A stretch of DNA of 64,000 nucleotides from CANKHA01 sp963750965. Its GTDB lineage: Bacteria; Pseudomonadota; Alphaproteobacteria; Rhizobiales; Xanthobacteraceae. The notes under the pieces are model-generated. The model saw nothing but the letters and a program-made list of their open reading frames with translations. It had not been told where the DNA came from and did no database searches. This document shows positions 54,953 through 62,993 of this stretch, one piece after another. A program made the position numbers and the translations under genes. How positions within the stretch are numbered: position 1 is the stretch's first letter; each line of letters starts with the position of its first letter. Location of the stretch: contig CAVVSK010000020.1 of NCBI GenBank assembly GCA_963750965.1, forward strand, positions 90,889-154,888, written 5' to 3'.

Positions 54953-57038
54953 TGCACTCGCTCTTTATGATTTCAGCGAGCTGCAGGCGGGCGGCTTCCC
55001 AGTCATCCGGATTGGTGCTCCAGCTGATCGGCGCGCGAACCCAAGTTGGATCAGCCGGGTCGGTTACACCATTTTCCCATAATACCTTCGGCACCATTTT
55101 CTGCACCAGCGCCGCGACGGCCTGCGGATTCACCTTGGCCGCCATGGTGATGTAATCCACGTCCTGAATGCCACGCCGCCAATATTTCAAGCGCAAGCTG
55201 GCGATTGGCCCAGGCAGCCCGTAGGACTCGGACGGGAAGGCCTTGTCGATTCCGGGATAGAACAGCACTCCATCGCCGTTGGATGAATTCCAGCCCGACA
55301 TGCCAAGCACCGGATCAAATTTCGGCGCGCCACCGAAAGTCTGAGCGTTTTTAAAGACATTGGTCTGGCCACGATCGCCCTGGTAGTCGTTGTAATAGGT
55401 AGCGGACCAGAAGAACCAGCGGTCGATGTTCTTCTTGTACTGGCCCCAGGCCAGTTCGCGCAGCGCCACGCCGTCGTCTTCGATGGCGAAGGAGCCGGAG
55501 GCTGGCCGGTGACCATTGTAAAGGTAAAACTGCCGAGCATTGTTGGCGCGGAATTTATTTGCAGCGGTCTGCCAAGCTGAAGTGTCCCCCACCCGGAACC
55601 AGGAAGCAGCCACGTCTAGCGAAGGGACTTGGTCAGACGCCTGAACCAAATCAACGGTTGCGAAGGATTTCAGCTTGGAGCCGACGCCGGGGTTGCTTTT
55701 CATCCAACCCGCCCAGGTTTCGGTTTGGGCATAGTCCTCAGATTCATCGATCAGATATAGAAAGCGGTCGGTCTTCGGATAGTTTGCCGCGAACCAGCTT
55801 TCCCAGCCGTCGGTGCGCTTCCACATGACCTCGCGGCTTGGTGTTCCCCACCAGTCCTGCCACTGGCCATAGGTGGCGATGGAGAAAACATTATTGCCCA
55901 CGCCGGTGCCTGGTCCTCGGTAGCCATTGGCGGGAGTAAACAGTTCTCCCGAGAGGCGCGGCTCCCATTCCGGCCGCGGCTGATTGCGGTTCCAGGCGCC
56001 GGCTCCGCTATTGTCATCGATCAGAGAAATCTTGTGCCGGTGCGCCAGCAGCATCTGCCGGTCCATCACCAGCTTGGTCAGCTTGTCCTGCGGCGAGTTC
56101 GGATTGGGGTAAGGCACCCCGCTATAGCGCTGGGCGACATCGTGGTAGCTGGTCGCCACCATGGTTTTGGCACTTGGCACATCCGGCAGGCTGAAATTGT
56201 GAACAGTCAATTCGACCGGCACCCGATACGTCACCTCGCCGGCGACCCGGATGATCACCTCGCCCTTGAACAGGCCAGCGGGAGCATTTTTCGGGATGTA
56301 GATATCCGCCCAGACGCTCTGGTTCTGCCCCGCTGCAATGGAAAACGTCGGCACCAGCTCCATCGGCACGGCAATGTCGGGATAATGCTTGTCGTGGTCC
56401 GGACGATCGGCCCAGCCGCCGGTAAAGGTGTCATTCGCCGCCTTCGGCCGCCGGAACCGGCTGGGAATATGCCGCTCGTCGTAGGTTCCGTAGGACAGCA
56501 CGCTCAGCCCGCGGATCCTCAGATAACGCACATAGAACAGCTCGATATCCCGACGCGTCCAGTCAAAAACCCCGGCGGAGTTTGGTACCGGCTCAGAGCT
56601 GAGGGAAAAATCGTCGGGGCCGGTGAGACGATTAAATTCGACCGAGACCATTGCGGCTGGCCTACTCGACCCTGCTTCCAGAATGAGATTAAAGGCAACG
56701 ATTTCGTTCCGGGCGCCGGCTAGACGCACGTTGTGACCATCCCAAGCGCGGTTGAGGAGCGTTGGATTTGCGCTTTTGCTGCGGATTTCCTCCTGGGTGA
56801 CCTTGTCTTCGCCGGTATTCGCCCAGACCGCCGTTAGGGCCTCGTCAGATGCCGAACGCTGTTCGGCAGAGGCCGCAGCAGCCGCGCCAGTCTCTTGCGC
56901 ATGCGAGGCCGCCTGAATAAGCCGGGCTCCTGCGGACGATACAAAAATGGCCGCCCCCAATCCCAAGGCGAACGTCCAATATCTGCGTTTGGGACGTCGC
57001 GAGGATCGGAGCTCGCCGGCGGCAGGCCTATGAAACAT
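54936..57038 (-). CDS. DUF4091/GH123-like secreted protein, intact copy 2
   Basis: 700 residues from the ATG at 57038; the frame continues upstream into sequence antisense to the next GT gene. An N-terminal anchor or signal (RYWTFALGLGAAIFVSSAGA) follows a basic stretch. The body is nearly identical to the frameshifted copy at 41343 for most of its length, with one divergent block (VDLVQASDQVPSLDVAASW in place of ADLLKARESIPSLSISASW) and a diverged N-terminus. RRGIQDVDYITMAAK and the end belong to DUF4091. Probably periplasmic; the GH123 family includes N-acetylgalactosaminidases, but the substrate here is unknown. Confidence 0.85.
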   Translation of the reverse strand: MFHRPAAGELRSSRRPKRRYWTFALGLGAAIFVSSAGARLIQAASHAQETGAAAAASAEQRSASDEALTAVWANTGEDKVTQEEIRSKSANPTLLNRAWDGHNVRLAGARNEIVAFNLILEAGSSRPAAMVSVEFNRLTGPDDFSLSSEPVPNSAGVFDWTRRDIELFYVRYLRIRGLSVLSYGTYDERHIPSRFRRPKAANDTFTGGWADRPDHDKHYPDIAVPMELVPTFSIAAGQNQSVWADIYIPKNAPAGLFKGEVIIRVAGEVTYRVPVELTVHNFSLPDVPSAKTMVATSYHDVAQRYSGVPYPNPNSPQDKLTKLVMDRQMLLAHRHKISLIDDNSGAGAWNRNQPRPEWEPRLSGELFTPANGYRGPGTGVGNNVFSIATYGQWQDWWGTPSREVMWKRTDGWESWFAANYPKTDRFLYLIDESEDYAQTETWAGWMKSNPGVGSKLKSFATVDLVQASDQVPSLDVAASWFRVGDTSAWQTAANKFRANNARQFYLYNGHRPASGSFAIEDDGVALRELAWGQYKKNIDRWFFWSATYYNDYQGDRGQTNVFKNAQTFGGAPKFDPVLGMSGWNSSNGDGVLFYPGIDKAFPSESYGLPGPIASLRLKYWRRGIQDVDYITMAAKVNPQAVAALVQKMVPKVLWENGVTDPADPTWVRAPISWSTNPDDWEAARLQLAEIIKSECNDCSP

Positions 57039-57165
57039 TTTTGCGTGCTCGCCGTTGTCTTGGGTGCCTTTAGCAGCCCGGGGGAGCTGTCTCTCCCCAA
57101 TTTGTTGCAAAGCCCGTAACCGCGTGTCTGTTCCGCTTGAGCATCCTCGCGACAAACTTTTCCAA

Positions 57166-58248
57166 ATGACCGAGCACATGACCAACGGCATAGTGCATAT
57201 AGTCGAGCACATGGCGCCGGGTGGCATTGAAACGTTCGTCCTTGATTTGTTGCGCGTTGGCGAGGCGAGCGACCGCATCTTTAGTCTACAGGGAAATAAA
57301 GCCAAGCTACTCCTGAACTGGAGCGCTCTGCAGGAATTCGGAGATCGCCTTGAAGCGTTCGACCGCAAACAAGGTATCCGTCCGGGCCTGCCTGGCACGA
57401 TCGCCTCGCGCTTGCGCGCGGTGCGGCCTCGCGTTGTCTTCGTGCACCATATTGGACCTCTTATTTATGGCGGCTTGGCTGCAAGATTGGCGGGCGTACC
57501 ACGACTAATTTATGTCGAACACGACGCGTGGCACTACACGAACGCGCGCCATCGAAAGCTGGTTCGCTGCTGCTTCGGGTTGCTGAGGCCCAAGGTGGTA
57601 GCGGTTTCCAACCAGGTCAGAAGCGCGCTGATCCGGATGATGCCGCGGCTGGATGTGGCAGTTATCCCTCCGGGAATTGCCACCGACAGATTTATTCCCG
57701 GCAACAAAGCTGAAGCGCGCAGCCGATTGGGCCTATCATCCTCCTATCAGATCGTGGGGACAGCAGGTCGTCTGGTGCCGGTTAAAGCCCACCATATCCT
57801 GCTCAGAGCCATGGCGGAGTTGCCTGAAAATGTTCATTGCGCCATCGCAGGCGACGGGCCCGAACGGGACAAACTGCAAGAGCTTGCAAACGAACTCGGA
57901 CTGTCGAACCGAATTCATTTTTTAGGGCATCGTGACGATCTGTGGCGGGTGTATCCGGCCTTCGATGTTTTTTGTTTGCCGTCAGAAGCAGAAGGCCTGC
58001 CGAGAACGGTGCTGGAGGCTCAGGCCTGCGGTGTCCCGGTCGTCGCCACCAATGTCGGGGGAATGGCCGAAGCACTCGATCCTGAAACAAGTCTGCTGGT
58101 GCCGCCGAACCAGCCTGTCGAGGTTGCAAATGGCATCCGCTCGATCTTGTCACGCGCGGAAAGCCTGAACTCGCCACGTCAGTTTATCCAGAAAAAAATG
58201 TCATTAGCGGCTACATCGGCGCAATTCCAGGCGTTGTACAGCCAATGA
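57166..58248 (+). CDS. Glycosyltransferase family 4
   Basis: 360 residues from the ATG at 57166 (57178 is also possible; no strong ribosome-binding site). GT-B fold with VHIVEHMAPGGIETFVLDLL, YVEHDAWHYTNARHRK, GTAGRLVPVKAHHILL, IAGDGPERDKLQEL and LPSEAEGLPRTVLEAQACG. Its stop overlaps the start of the GT2 gene (ATGA), so both act in the same pathway. Acceptor and donor are not predictable. Confidence 0.88.
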   Translation: MTEHMTNGIVHIVEHMAPGGIETFVLDLLRVGEASDRIFSLQGNKAKLLLNWSALQEFGDRLEAFDRKQGIRPGLPGTIASRLRAVRPRVVFVHHIGPLIYGGLAARLAGVPRLIYVEHDAWHYTNARHRKLVRCCFGLLRPKVVAVSNQVRSALIRMMPRLDVAVIPPGIATDRFIPGNKAEARSRLGLSSSYQIVGTAGRLVPVKAHHILLRAMAELPENVHCAIAGDGPERDKLQELANELGLSNRIHFLGHRDDLWRVYPAFDVFCLPSEAEGLPRTVLEAQACGVPVVATNVGGMAEALDPETSLLVPPNQPVEVANGIRSILSRAESLNSPRQFIQKKMSLAATSAQFQALYSQ

Positions 58249-59471
58249 CCTTGGTCGCAATTTTATATTGGGTCTGCATCGCCCTCATTTTATATCATCA
58301 CGTCGGCTATCCACTTTTGCTGAAACTGGTTGCTCGATCTGCACGAGCGTCGCCCGCGTTTAAACCGACGGCCGTTCCGTCGAAATATCCTTCGATTACC
58401 ATTATCATCCCATGCCATAACGAAACGTCCGTCATCGCAAAGAAAATTGAAAACACCGCGCGATTGGAATATCCGCGCGAGCTGTCGGTTGTCCTACTAC
58501 TTGACGGATGTACCGACGACACACGGCTTCAGGCGCAAAATGCGATCGCCTCGCTTTCCGACACGCTACGCTGGCAGATTGTTGAGTATCGGCAAAATCG
58601 GGGAAAAATTGCGGTTCTGAATGAAGAAATCGCCCAAACACAAAGCGATATTGTTGCTCTGAGCGATGCCTCTGCCGTAGTCAATTCGGATGCCCTGTTA
58701 CGTGCGGCTGCGCATTTTGCAACGCCTGACGTTGCGGTTGTTTGCGGTACCTACTCGTTACAAGACGACGCAGAAGCGGGCGAACAGGCCTATTGGGCCT
58801 ATCAAAGAACATTGAAAAGTCGGGAGGCCCGCGTTGCGGCTCCGATGGGCGCGCATGGTGCATTTTACCTATTCAGGCGACGCCTTTGGACAAGATTGCC
58901 CGACGACACAATCAATGATGATTTCATCTTGCCGATGCGAATTGTTCGTGACGGCTACCGTGCCGTCTACGACGAGCAAATTGTCGCAACCGAGCTTGAA
59001 AACACACCCCCAGGTCAGGATTTCCGCCGGCGAGTTCGAATTGGCGCCGGGAACATGCAACAGTTTTTGAGACTTCTTAGCCTCGGAAATCCTCGACAGG
59101 GCATGACCGCTTTAGTGTTTTTGTCCGGCAAAGGGCTTCGTGCGGTCATGCCTTTCATCCTTGCTGCCGCAACAGTATTGAGCGCCGCCCTGATGGTCGG
59201 CGGCGGCGGAAAACTTTACGGGTACCTCTTTGTGGCAAAGATCGCGCTTTTTTTTGTAACGCTCCTCGCGTGGACCTTTCCTGCCCTGGGAAAGCTGCCG
59301 CTCATTGGGCATCTCGCCTATGCGGCGACCGGCCATCTTGCTTCTGGTTGGGGCGCGCTCCTCATGTTGACGGGTAAACACGCCAGCCTGTGGCAGCTTT
59401 CGGCTAAAAGTAAGCAATTGGCGGCAACAGGCGCGGATGTCCAGCCGAGCCGCACCTCTCCTCGGCAGTAA
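58245..59471 (+). CDS. Membrane-bound glycosyltransferase family 2
   Basis: 408 residues. One N-terminal span, then the GT-A catalytic domain: ITIIIPCHNETSVIAKKIEN, LLLDGCTDDT (DxD-like), VALSDASAVVNSDALL and the acceptor motif INDDFILPMRIV. Two or three C-terminal spans follow (about 295-375). This architecture is that of processive or exopolysaccharide GT2 enzymes at the cytoplasmic face. Coupled by a 4-bp overlap to the GT4 upstream. Confidence 0.88.
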   Translation: MTLVAILYWVCIALILYHHVGYPLLLKLVARSARASPAFKPTAVPSKYPSITIIIPCHNETSVIAKKIENTARLEYPRELSVVLLLDGCTDDTRLQAQNAIASLSDTLRWQIVEYRQNRGKIAVLNEEIAQTQSDIVALSDASAVVNSDALLRAAAHFATPDVAVVCGTYSLQDDAEAGEQAYWAYQRTLKSREARVAAPMGAHGAFYLFRRRLWTRLPDDTINDDFILPMRIVRDGYRAVYDEQIVATELENTPPGQDFRRRVRIGAGNMQQFLRLLSLGNPRQGMTALVFLSGKGLRAVMPFILAAATVLSAALMVGGGGKLYGYLFVAKIALFFVTLLAWTFPALGKLPLIGHLAYAATGHLASGWGALLMLTGKHASLWQLSAKSKQLAATGADVQPSRTSPRQ

Positions 59472-59601
59472 ATCGGGTCGTCGTCCAGGGTCTGCCGAAA
59501 CTTCCGGCAGCGATTCCCCATGAGGTTCTTAAGTCCGGCTGGAACAAACCTGTCGCAATCAAATTAAAGACTATGGACATTTGTCGTGGCCGGGAGGCGT
59601 G

Positions 59602-60306
59602 ATGTTGGTAAGGGTGTTGAGTGGAATGAGTAGCATCGATGCCTCCTGCCCGGAGTACATCTCTAGCCACAGCAGTATCGATGCCTCCTGCGCGGAGTAC
59701 GCCTCTGGCCCCGCAAAAATCGGATTTTATAATAAATTCAAGCGCTTAATCGACGTTTTCGTCGTGTTGGGCAGCGCCCCTGCCGTGCTTCTCGTGCTCC
59801 TTGTGGCGTCAGTCGCAATTTACCTGCTGGAGGGGAGGCCAATCTTCTTTACCCAAAATCGAGTGGGCAGAGGGGGCAGGGTGTTCCGAATGCTTAAGCT
59901 GAGAACGATGATTCCGGAGACGTGTAGCGATCAGATTTCGACGACTAAGAATGACCCGCGCATTACGCCTTTAGGAAGGTTCCTTCGGCAATCGCATATC
60001 GACGAACTGCCCCAGCTCTGGAATATCTTGGTAGGGCACATGACGCTCATCGGGCCACGGCCGGAGCAACCCGCCCTAGTGGATCGTTACCGCGAGAAAC
60101 TTCCCAATTACGACTTGCGACATGCCGTACCGCCGGGTTTATCGGGCTGGGCTCAAGTGAACTTCGGATATGCCGCAGATCTTACTGAGACGGCCCGCAA
60201 GCTTGATTACGATCTTGAATACGTTCAGCGTTATGGTCCGTTAATGGACCTACTCATCATTGTCAGGACGTTCCGGATTTTCTTAGATCCTCGTTACGTT
60301 CGGTGA
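59602..60306 (+). CDS. Undecaprenyl-phosphate sugar transferase (bacterial sugar transferase, ExoY/WcaJ type)
   Basis: 234 residues from the ATG at 59602 (GGGAGG upstream). The catalytic domain has KRLIDVFVVLGSAP as membrane hairpin, GRPIFFTQNRVGRGGRVF, MLKLRTMI, RQSHIDELPQLWNIL, GHMTLIGPRPEQP and PPGLSGWAQVNFG, all PHPT signatures. It transfers the first sugar-1-phosphate to the lipid carrier. The N-terminus is odd: two 14-residue repeats (SSIDASCPEY.. and SSIDASCAEY..), encoded by a 42-bp tandem duplication, replace the usual leader. Confidence 0.88.
   Translation: MLVRVLSGMSSIDASCPEYISSHSSIDASCAEYASGPAKIGFYNKFKRLIDVFVVLGSAPAVLLVLLVASVAIYLLEGRPIFFTQNRVGRGGRVFRMLKLRTMIPETCSDQISTTKNDPRITPLGRFLRQSHIDELPQLWNILVGHMTLIGPRPEQPALVDRYREKLPNYDLRHAVPPGLSGWAQVNFGYAADLTETARKLDYDLEYVQRYGPLMDLLIIVRTFRIFLDPRYVR
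59632..59715 (+). repeat. Two tandem 42-bp units in the sugar-transferase N-terminus
   Basis: ATCGATGCCTCCTGC recurs at 59635 and 59677, and the flanking sequence repeats with a few changes, giving a 42-bp period. The unit length is a multiple of three, so the frame is kept and the copies add 14 residues each. Slipped-strand duplication is the likely cause. Confidence 0.8.
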
Positions 60307-60877
60307 ATTGCTTGCGCCGAGACGTGACAGTAGACGGATCATCGCCGCATTAAGAGCAAGTTGGCTAGCAAGCGCACTCCGGTGCAAAATGGGAGCCTGC
60401 GGCTATTCGCGCCCTTTTACGACTGTCGACGGAAGACATCCCAACTGACACACCCGCCCAGCCGCCAACTGAGGCGGCCTAGTGCTTATCAGCGTCTGCG
60501 GTCCTCCCACCATGCGCTCGGCCAAGCTCAACTCCGCGGCGTTGCCATCACGCTGGCGGTAGACCTGCCAAGAGCAAAGCTCGCTGACGGCAATGCCGGC
60601 TTTCCAGTTCCGACGGCGGGATATCTGCGCTCGTAAGGCGTAACGGTTAGCTGACCGATCCAGGCACGCGCAACTGCGAGGAATAGGCTGTCTCTAATTC
60701 AGCTGGATGATCGTCCGATGAACGTTTAACTTCACGTCTCGCCGTGCCGCTATTGTGGCAGCCGTCGGTCTGGTTGCCGCCCTATCGTTCAGCGGCGTCG
60801 CACGTAGTTGAACCGGATGCAGGCGGCAGCTTTGTTTTGGAAAATCTTTGGAAAGAAAAAGCCGGAGGTCCTAGCCA
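60307..60877. other. Intergenic region with a decayed gene copy
   Basis: About 570 bp after the last EPS gene. Positions 60466-60530 match 61593-61658, the C-terminal codons and downstream sequence of the small gene at 61606, with one indel and a few substitutions; the rest of that copy is lost. Other frames here are not convincing. The mosaic of fragments fits an island edge. Confidence 0.6.
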
Positions 60878-61099
60878 TCACTTTTCCGGCTTCACTGAGC
60901 CGGCGGAGAGCAGCTTTTCCCAGTTCGCTTTAAACGCCGCCCCCGCCGCAGCGAGATCATCTGCAAGACCTTGCACCTCTACGCCTGGCGGCAGCGGACC
61001 GCGCAAGTTGATGCCGTAAATGCTCCAAGACCATCGCAAGCCTGCCGGCGTTGCAACGGCATAAGTCCGCCCGACATCGCGGCCATTAAATCGGAACAC
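60878..61099 (-). CDS. Hypothetical protein (73 aa)
   Basis: 73 residues, MFRFNGRDVGRTYAVATPAG then a Trp-rich strand (LRWSWSIYGI) and a helical end (LADDLAAAGAAFKANWEKLL). It resembles short conserved alphaproteobacterial proteins of unknown function often found near mobile DNA. No signal peptide or membrane span. It lies with other small genes in the island-edge region. Confidence 0.5.
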   Translation of the reverse strand: MFRFNGRDVGRTYAVATPAGLRWSWSIYGINLRGPLPPGVEVQGLADDLAAAGAAFKANWEKLLSAGSVKPEK

Positions 61100-61144
61100 G
61101 AAATCGTCGTTCGGGCCGCCGAGATCTGTCTGGCGGAGCGTGTA

Positions 61145-61447
61145 CTATTTCGCCGAGGAGAAATCTGAAGTGACTAGTTCAAACAAACCGAAGGCGATCA
61201 GCGCGGCCCCGACCTCATCTTTGGCCGGCTCTATCTTTCCGTTTCTAATCCAACTTTCGACTACTGCCAAATCCACAGCGCGGTGCACGATTGGGAGCTC
61301 GGCGACCATGCAGAGTGCGACTTCCTGGGGCGATCTGCCGTTCGCGCGACCCGCCTCCTGCACCAATGCGCGATGAGCAGGAGTGAAAATTCTCGGACGA
61401 CAACCTAATCGCGAGAGCGCCCAATTCAAGCGCAGTCCATAGAACAT
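61145..61447 (-). CDS. Hypothetical protein (100 aa)
   Basis: 100 residues, mainly helical, starting MFYGLRLNWALSRLGCRPR. It has no domain I know and no export signal. The ATG is upstream of a plausible coding frame of normal composition, but a strong ribosome-binding site is not obvious. Same strand as its small neighbours. Confidence 0.4.
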   Translation of the reverse strand: MFYGLRLNWALSRLGCRPRIFTPAHRALVQEAGRANGRSPQEVALCMVAELPIVHRAVDLAVVESWIRNGKIEPAKDEVGAALIAFGLFELVTSDFSSAK

Positions 61448-61605
61448 GCTGGCCCCCTAGCGCGGTCTTTGCCCGAAATATTAGGCCCGCCGCACACCCA
61501 CGTGCCGGGCTTTAGGCCCCGGCGGAAGCCGGGGAGTAGCTGGGCCTCAGGGGGAGAGGTAGCGTCCCGGTATTACCTATCATCACCGCCGTCAACTGAG
61601 GCGGC

Positions 61606-61821
61606 CTAGTGCTTATCAGCGTCTGGGGCCTTCCCCACCATGCGCTCGGCCAAGCTCACGATTTCGGCGTCGGATTGTTGGGTGATGCTCTTCACGTTCG
61701 CGATGTCACGGAAACGGCGCGCAAGTTCGAGGCACATTTCTCGGGTGGCGAGGTCGGTAATCCCCTTCGCCATCGCCTCGAGTTCAGCCGCCCGCTGACT
61801 GTAATAGCTTGGGGCAAACAT
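61606..61821 (-). CDS. Hypothetical protein (71 aa)
   Basis: 71 residues: YYSQRAAELEAMAKGI and CLELARRFRDIA form amphipathic helices and the chain ends AERMVGKAPDADKH. Short helical proteins with the YRQRAAE-type start are common in Hyphomicrobiales and unassigned. A second, truncated copy of its 3' end lies at 60466-60530, which shows the gene has been duplicated locally. Confidence 0.55.
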   Translation of the reverse strand: MFAPSYYSQRAAELEAMAKGITDLATREMCLELARRFRDIANVKSITQQSDAEIVSLAERMVGKAPDADKH

Positions 61822-62322
61822 GGTCGTTGCTCCAATCCGCCTTCAATAATAACGCAAGGTCGGGCACACGCGAACTCCCCCGCCCGCCGACGCGCTTTTT
61901 GCTGCCTGACCTATGCCGTACCTTTGAGGGAATTCGCGGGTACCATATCTGGGCTAAGTTACGGTCGGGCAGCAGGATTTGAACCTGCGACCCTCTGCTC
62001 CCAAAGCTTATACCACTCTATTGGCTGCAATTTGCTGCCATTCGCTGCACTGCCTAAGCCATTGAGGTGCACTGGCGCCTTCCGCGCGGGCTTCTCCCTC
62101 TACTGGCGAAGGATCGCTACCTCCACGCGCTCGTCGCTGAGTTAGCATTTTGAACCCTGTGCCTTCAGCCACTCGAAGATCATCAGTCGTTCTGCCCCAG
62201 TCGATCTCCTCTCCAAACTCATCATTGGATTGAGCGGTGTTGCCCCGGTGCTGCCCCAAACAACTTCGATGTCAAGAGCGGAAAAATCGCGCAGAAATCC
62301 CAATTCAAAATCAAAGAGTTGC
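61822..62322. other. Non-coding region with tRNA fragment
   Basis: About 500 bp holding the tRNA-Pro-like 3' fragment (61963-62007) and no convincing gene. The open frames reading through it and through tRNA-Arg are artefacts. Sequence next to the fragment (62010-62060) has a short repeated GCTGC-ATT-type pattern. Confidence 0.5.
61963..62007 (-). repeat. tRNA-Pro(GGG)-like 3' half fragment: candidate att remnant
   Basis: On the minus strand, GCTTTGGGAGCAGAGGGTCG continues into a T-arm (GCAGG TTCAAAT CCTGC) and a 3' acceptor strand TGCCCGACC. The anticodon loop TTGGGAG has GGG, which fits tRNA-Pro, and there is no 5' half, so it is not a functional gene. CCA is not encoded and the acceptor is about one base short. 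It looks like an attachment-site copy; the intact tRNA is not in the window. Confidence 0.65.
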
Positions 62323-62399
62323 TGGCGCGCCCGAAGAGATTCGAACTCCTGACCCCCAGATTCGTAGTCTGGTGCTCTATCCAGCTGAGCTACGGGCGC
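62323..62399 (-). tRNA. tRNA-Arg (anticodon ACG)
   Basis: A 77-nt cloverleaf with encoded CCA on the minus strand. The acceptor is GCGCCCG/CGGGCGC, the D-arm GCTC..GAGC, the anticodon stem CCAGA/TCTGG with loop CTACGAA, and the T-arm carries TTCGAAT. The anticodon ACG (wobble A to inosine) reads CGU, CGC and CGA. Confidence 0.95.
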
Positions 62400-62440
62400 T
62401 TCGCCAACACGGGATCAAAGTCCCGGCGGACCGCGGATAG

Positions 62441-62992
62441 CTATAGACTTCGGCTTTCATTGGCAAGAGTTTGCGCCGCTTCATCGGGTCCTGCCGCCTG
62501 CGCCAAGGCGGCATTTTCTGCGCGGATACGCAGGTAAAGAATGCATGCATTGAGCAGGGTGAAAATCGCGGCAAATATCGGCAGTCCCAGCGCCAGCGGC
62601 ACCACGGCTATTTCCAGGGCGACAATCAGGTAATTAGGATGCCTGAGCCAGCGGTATGGCCCGCTTGCGACCAAAGGCGCCCGTGGCAGCACGATGATAC
62701 GCGTCGTCCAACGCCGTCCCAGGCTGGCGATCACCCAGAGGCGTCCCGCCTGCAGCAGGATGAAAACGCCAAGCAAAAGCGGATCGACGGAGCGGCCGTG
62801 GCCAAACCACCAAAGTCCAATGAGCCAGGCGCTGTGCAGCGCCACCATCCATCGGTATTGCGAGCGCCCGAATTCGATGCCGCCTTCGGCGAGCAGCCGC
62901 TGTGTGTTTCGGCGCGCGTGCAGAAGCTCTACCAGGCGCTGCAGCGTGACGAAGGCAACGAGCAGCGCACCCTCCGCCATGCCATCAACCAT
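62441..62992 (-). CDS. Isoprenylcysteine carboxyl methyltransferase family protein
   Basis: 183 residues from the ATG at 62992; the frame upstream is antisense to the PKS region and discarded. Four to five spans, with the ICMT signature GPYRWLRHPNYLIVALE near residue 125. In bacteria such genes next to a type III PKS methylate the phenolic or pyrone hydroxyl of its product (the SrsB and BpsB roles). It starts 1 bp after the PKS stop and is probably cotranscribed with it. Confidence 0.85.
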   Translation of the reverse strand: MVDGMAEGALLVAFVTLQRLVELLHARRNTQRLLAEGGIEFGRSQYRWMVALHSAWLIGLWWFGHGRSVDPLLLGVFILLQAGRLWVIASLGRRWTTRIIVLPRAPLVASGPYRWLRHPNYLIVALEIAVVPLALGLPIFAAIFTLLNACILYLRIRAENAALAQAAGPDEAAQTLANESRSL

Positions 62993-62993
62993 C

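Noticed and set aside
62237..62440. A 67-residue frame ending in IRTPDPQIRSLVLYPAELRAL
   Set aside because: This is a well-known artefact of translating the tRNA-Arg(ACG) gene on the opposite strand.
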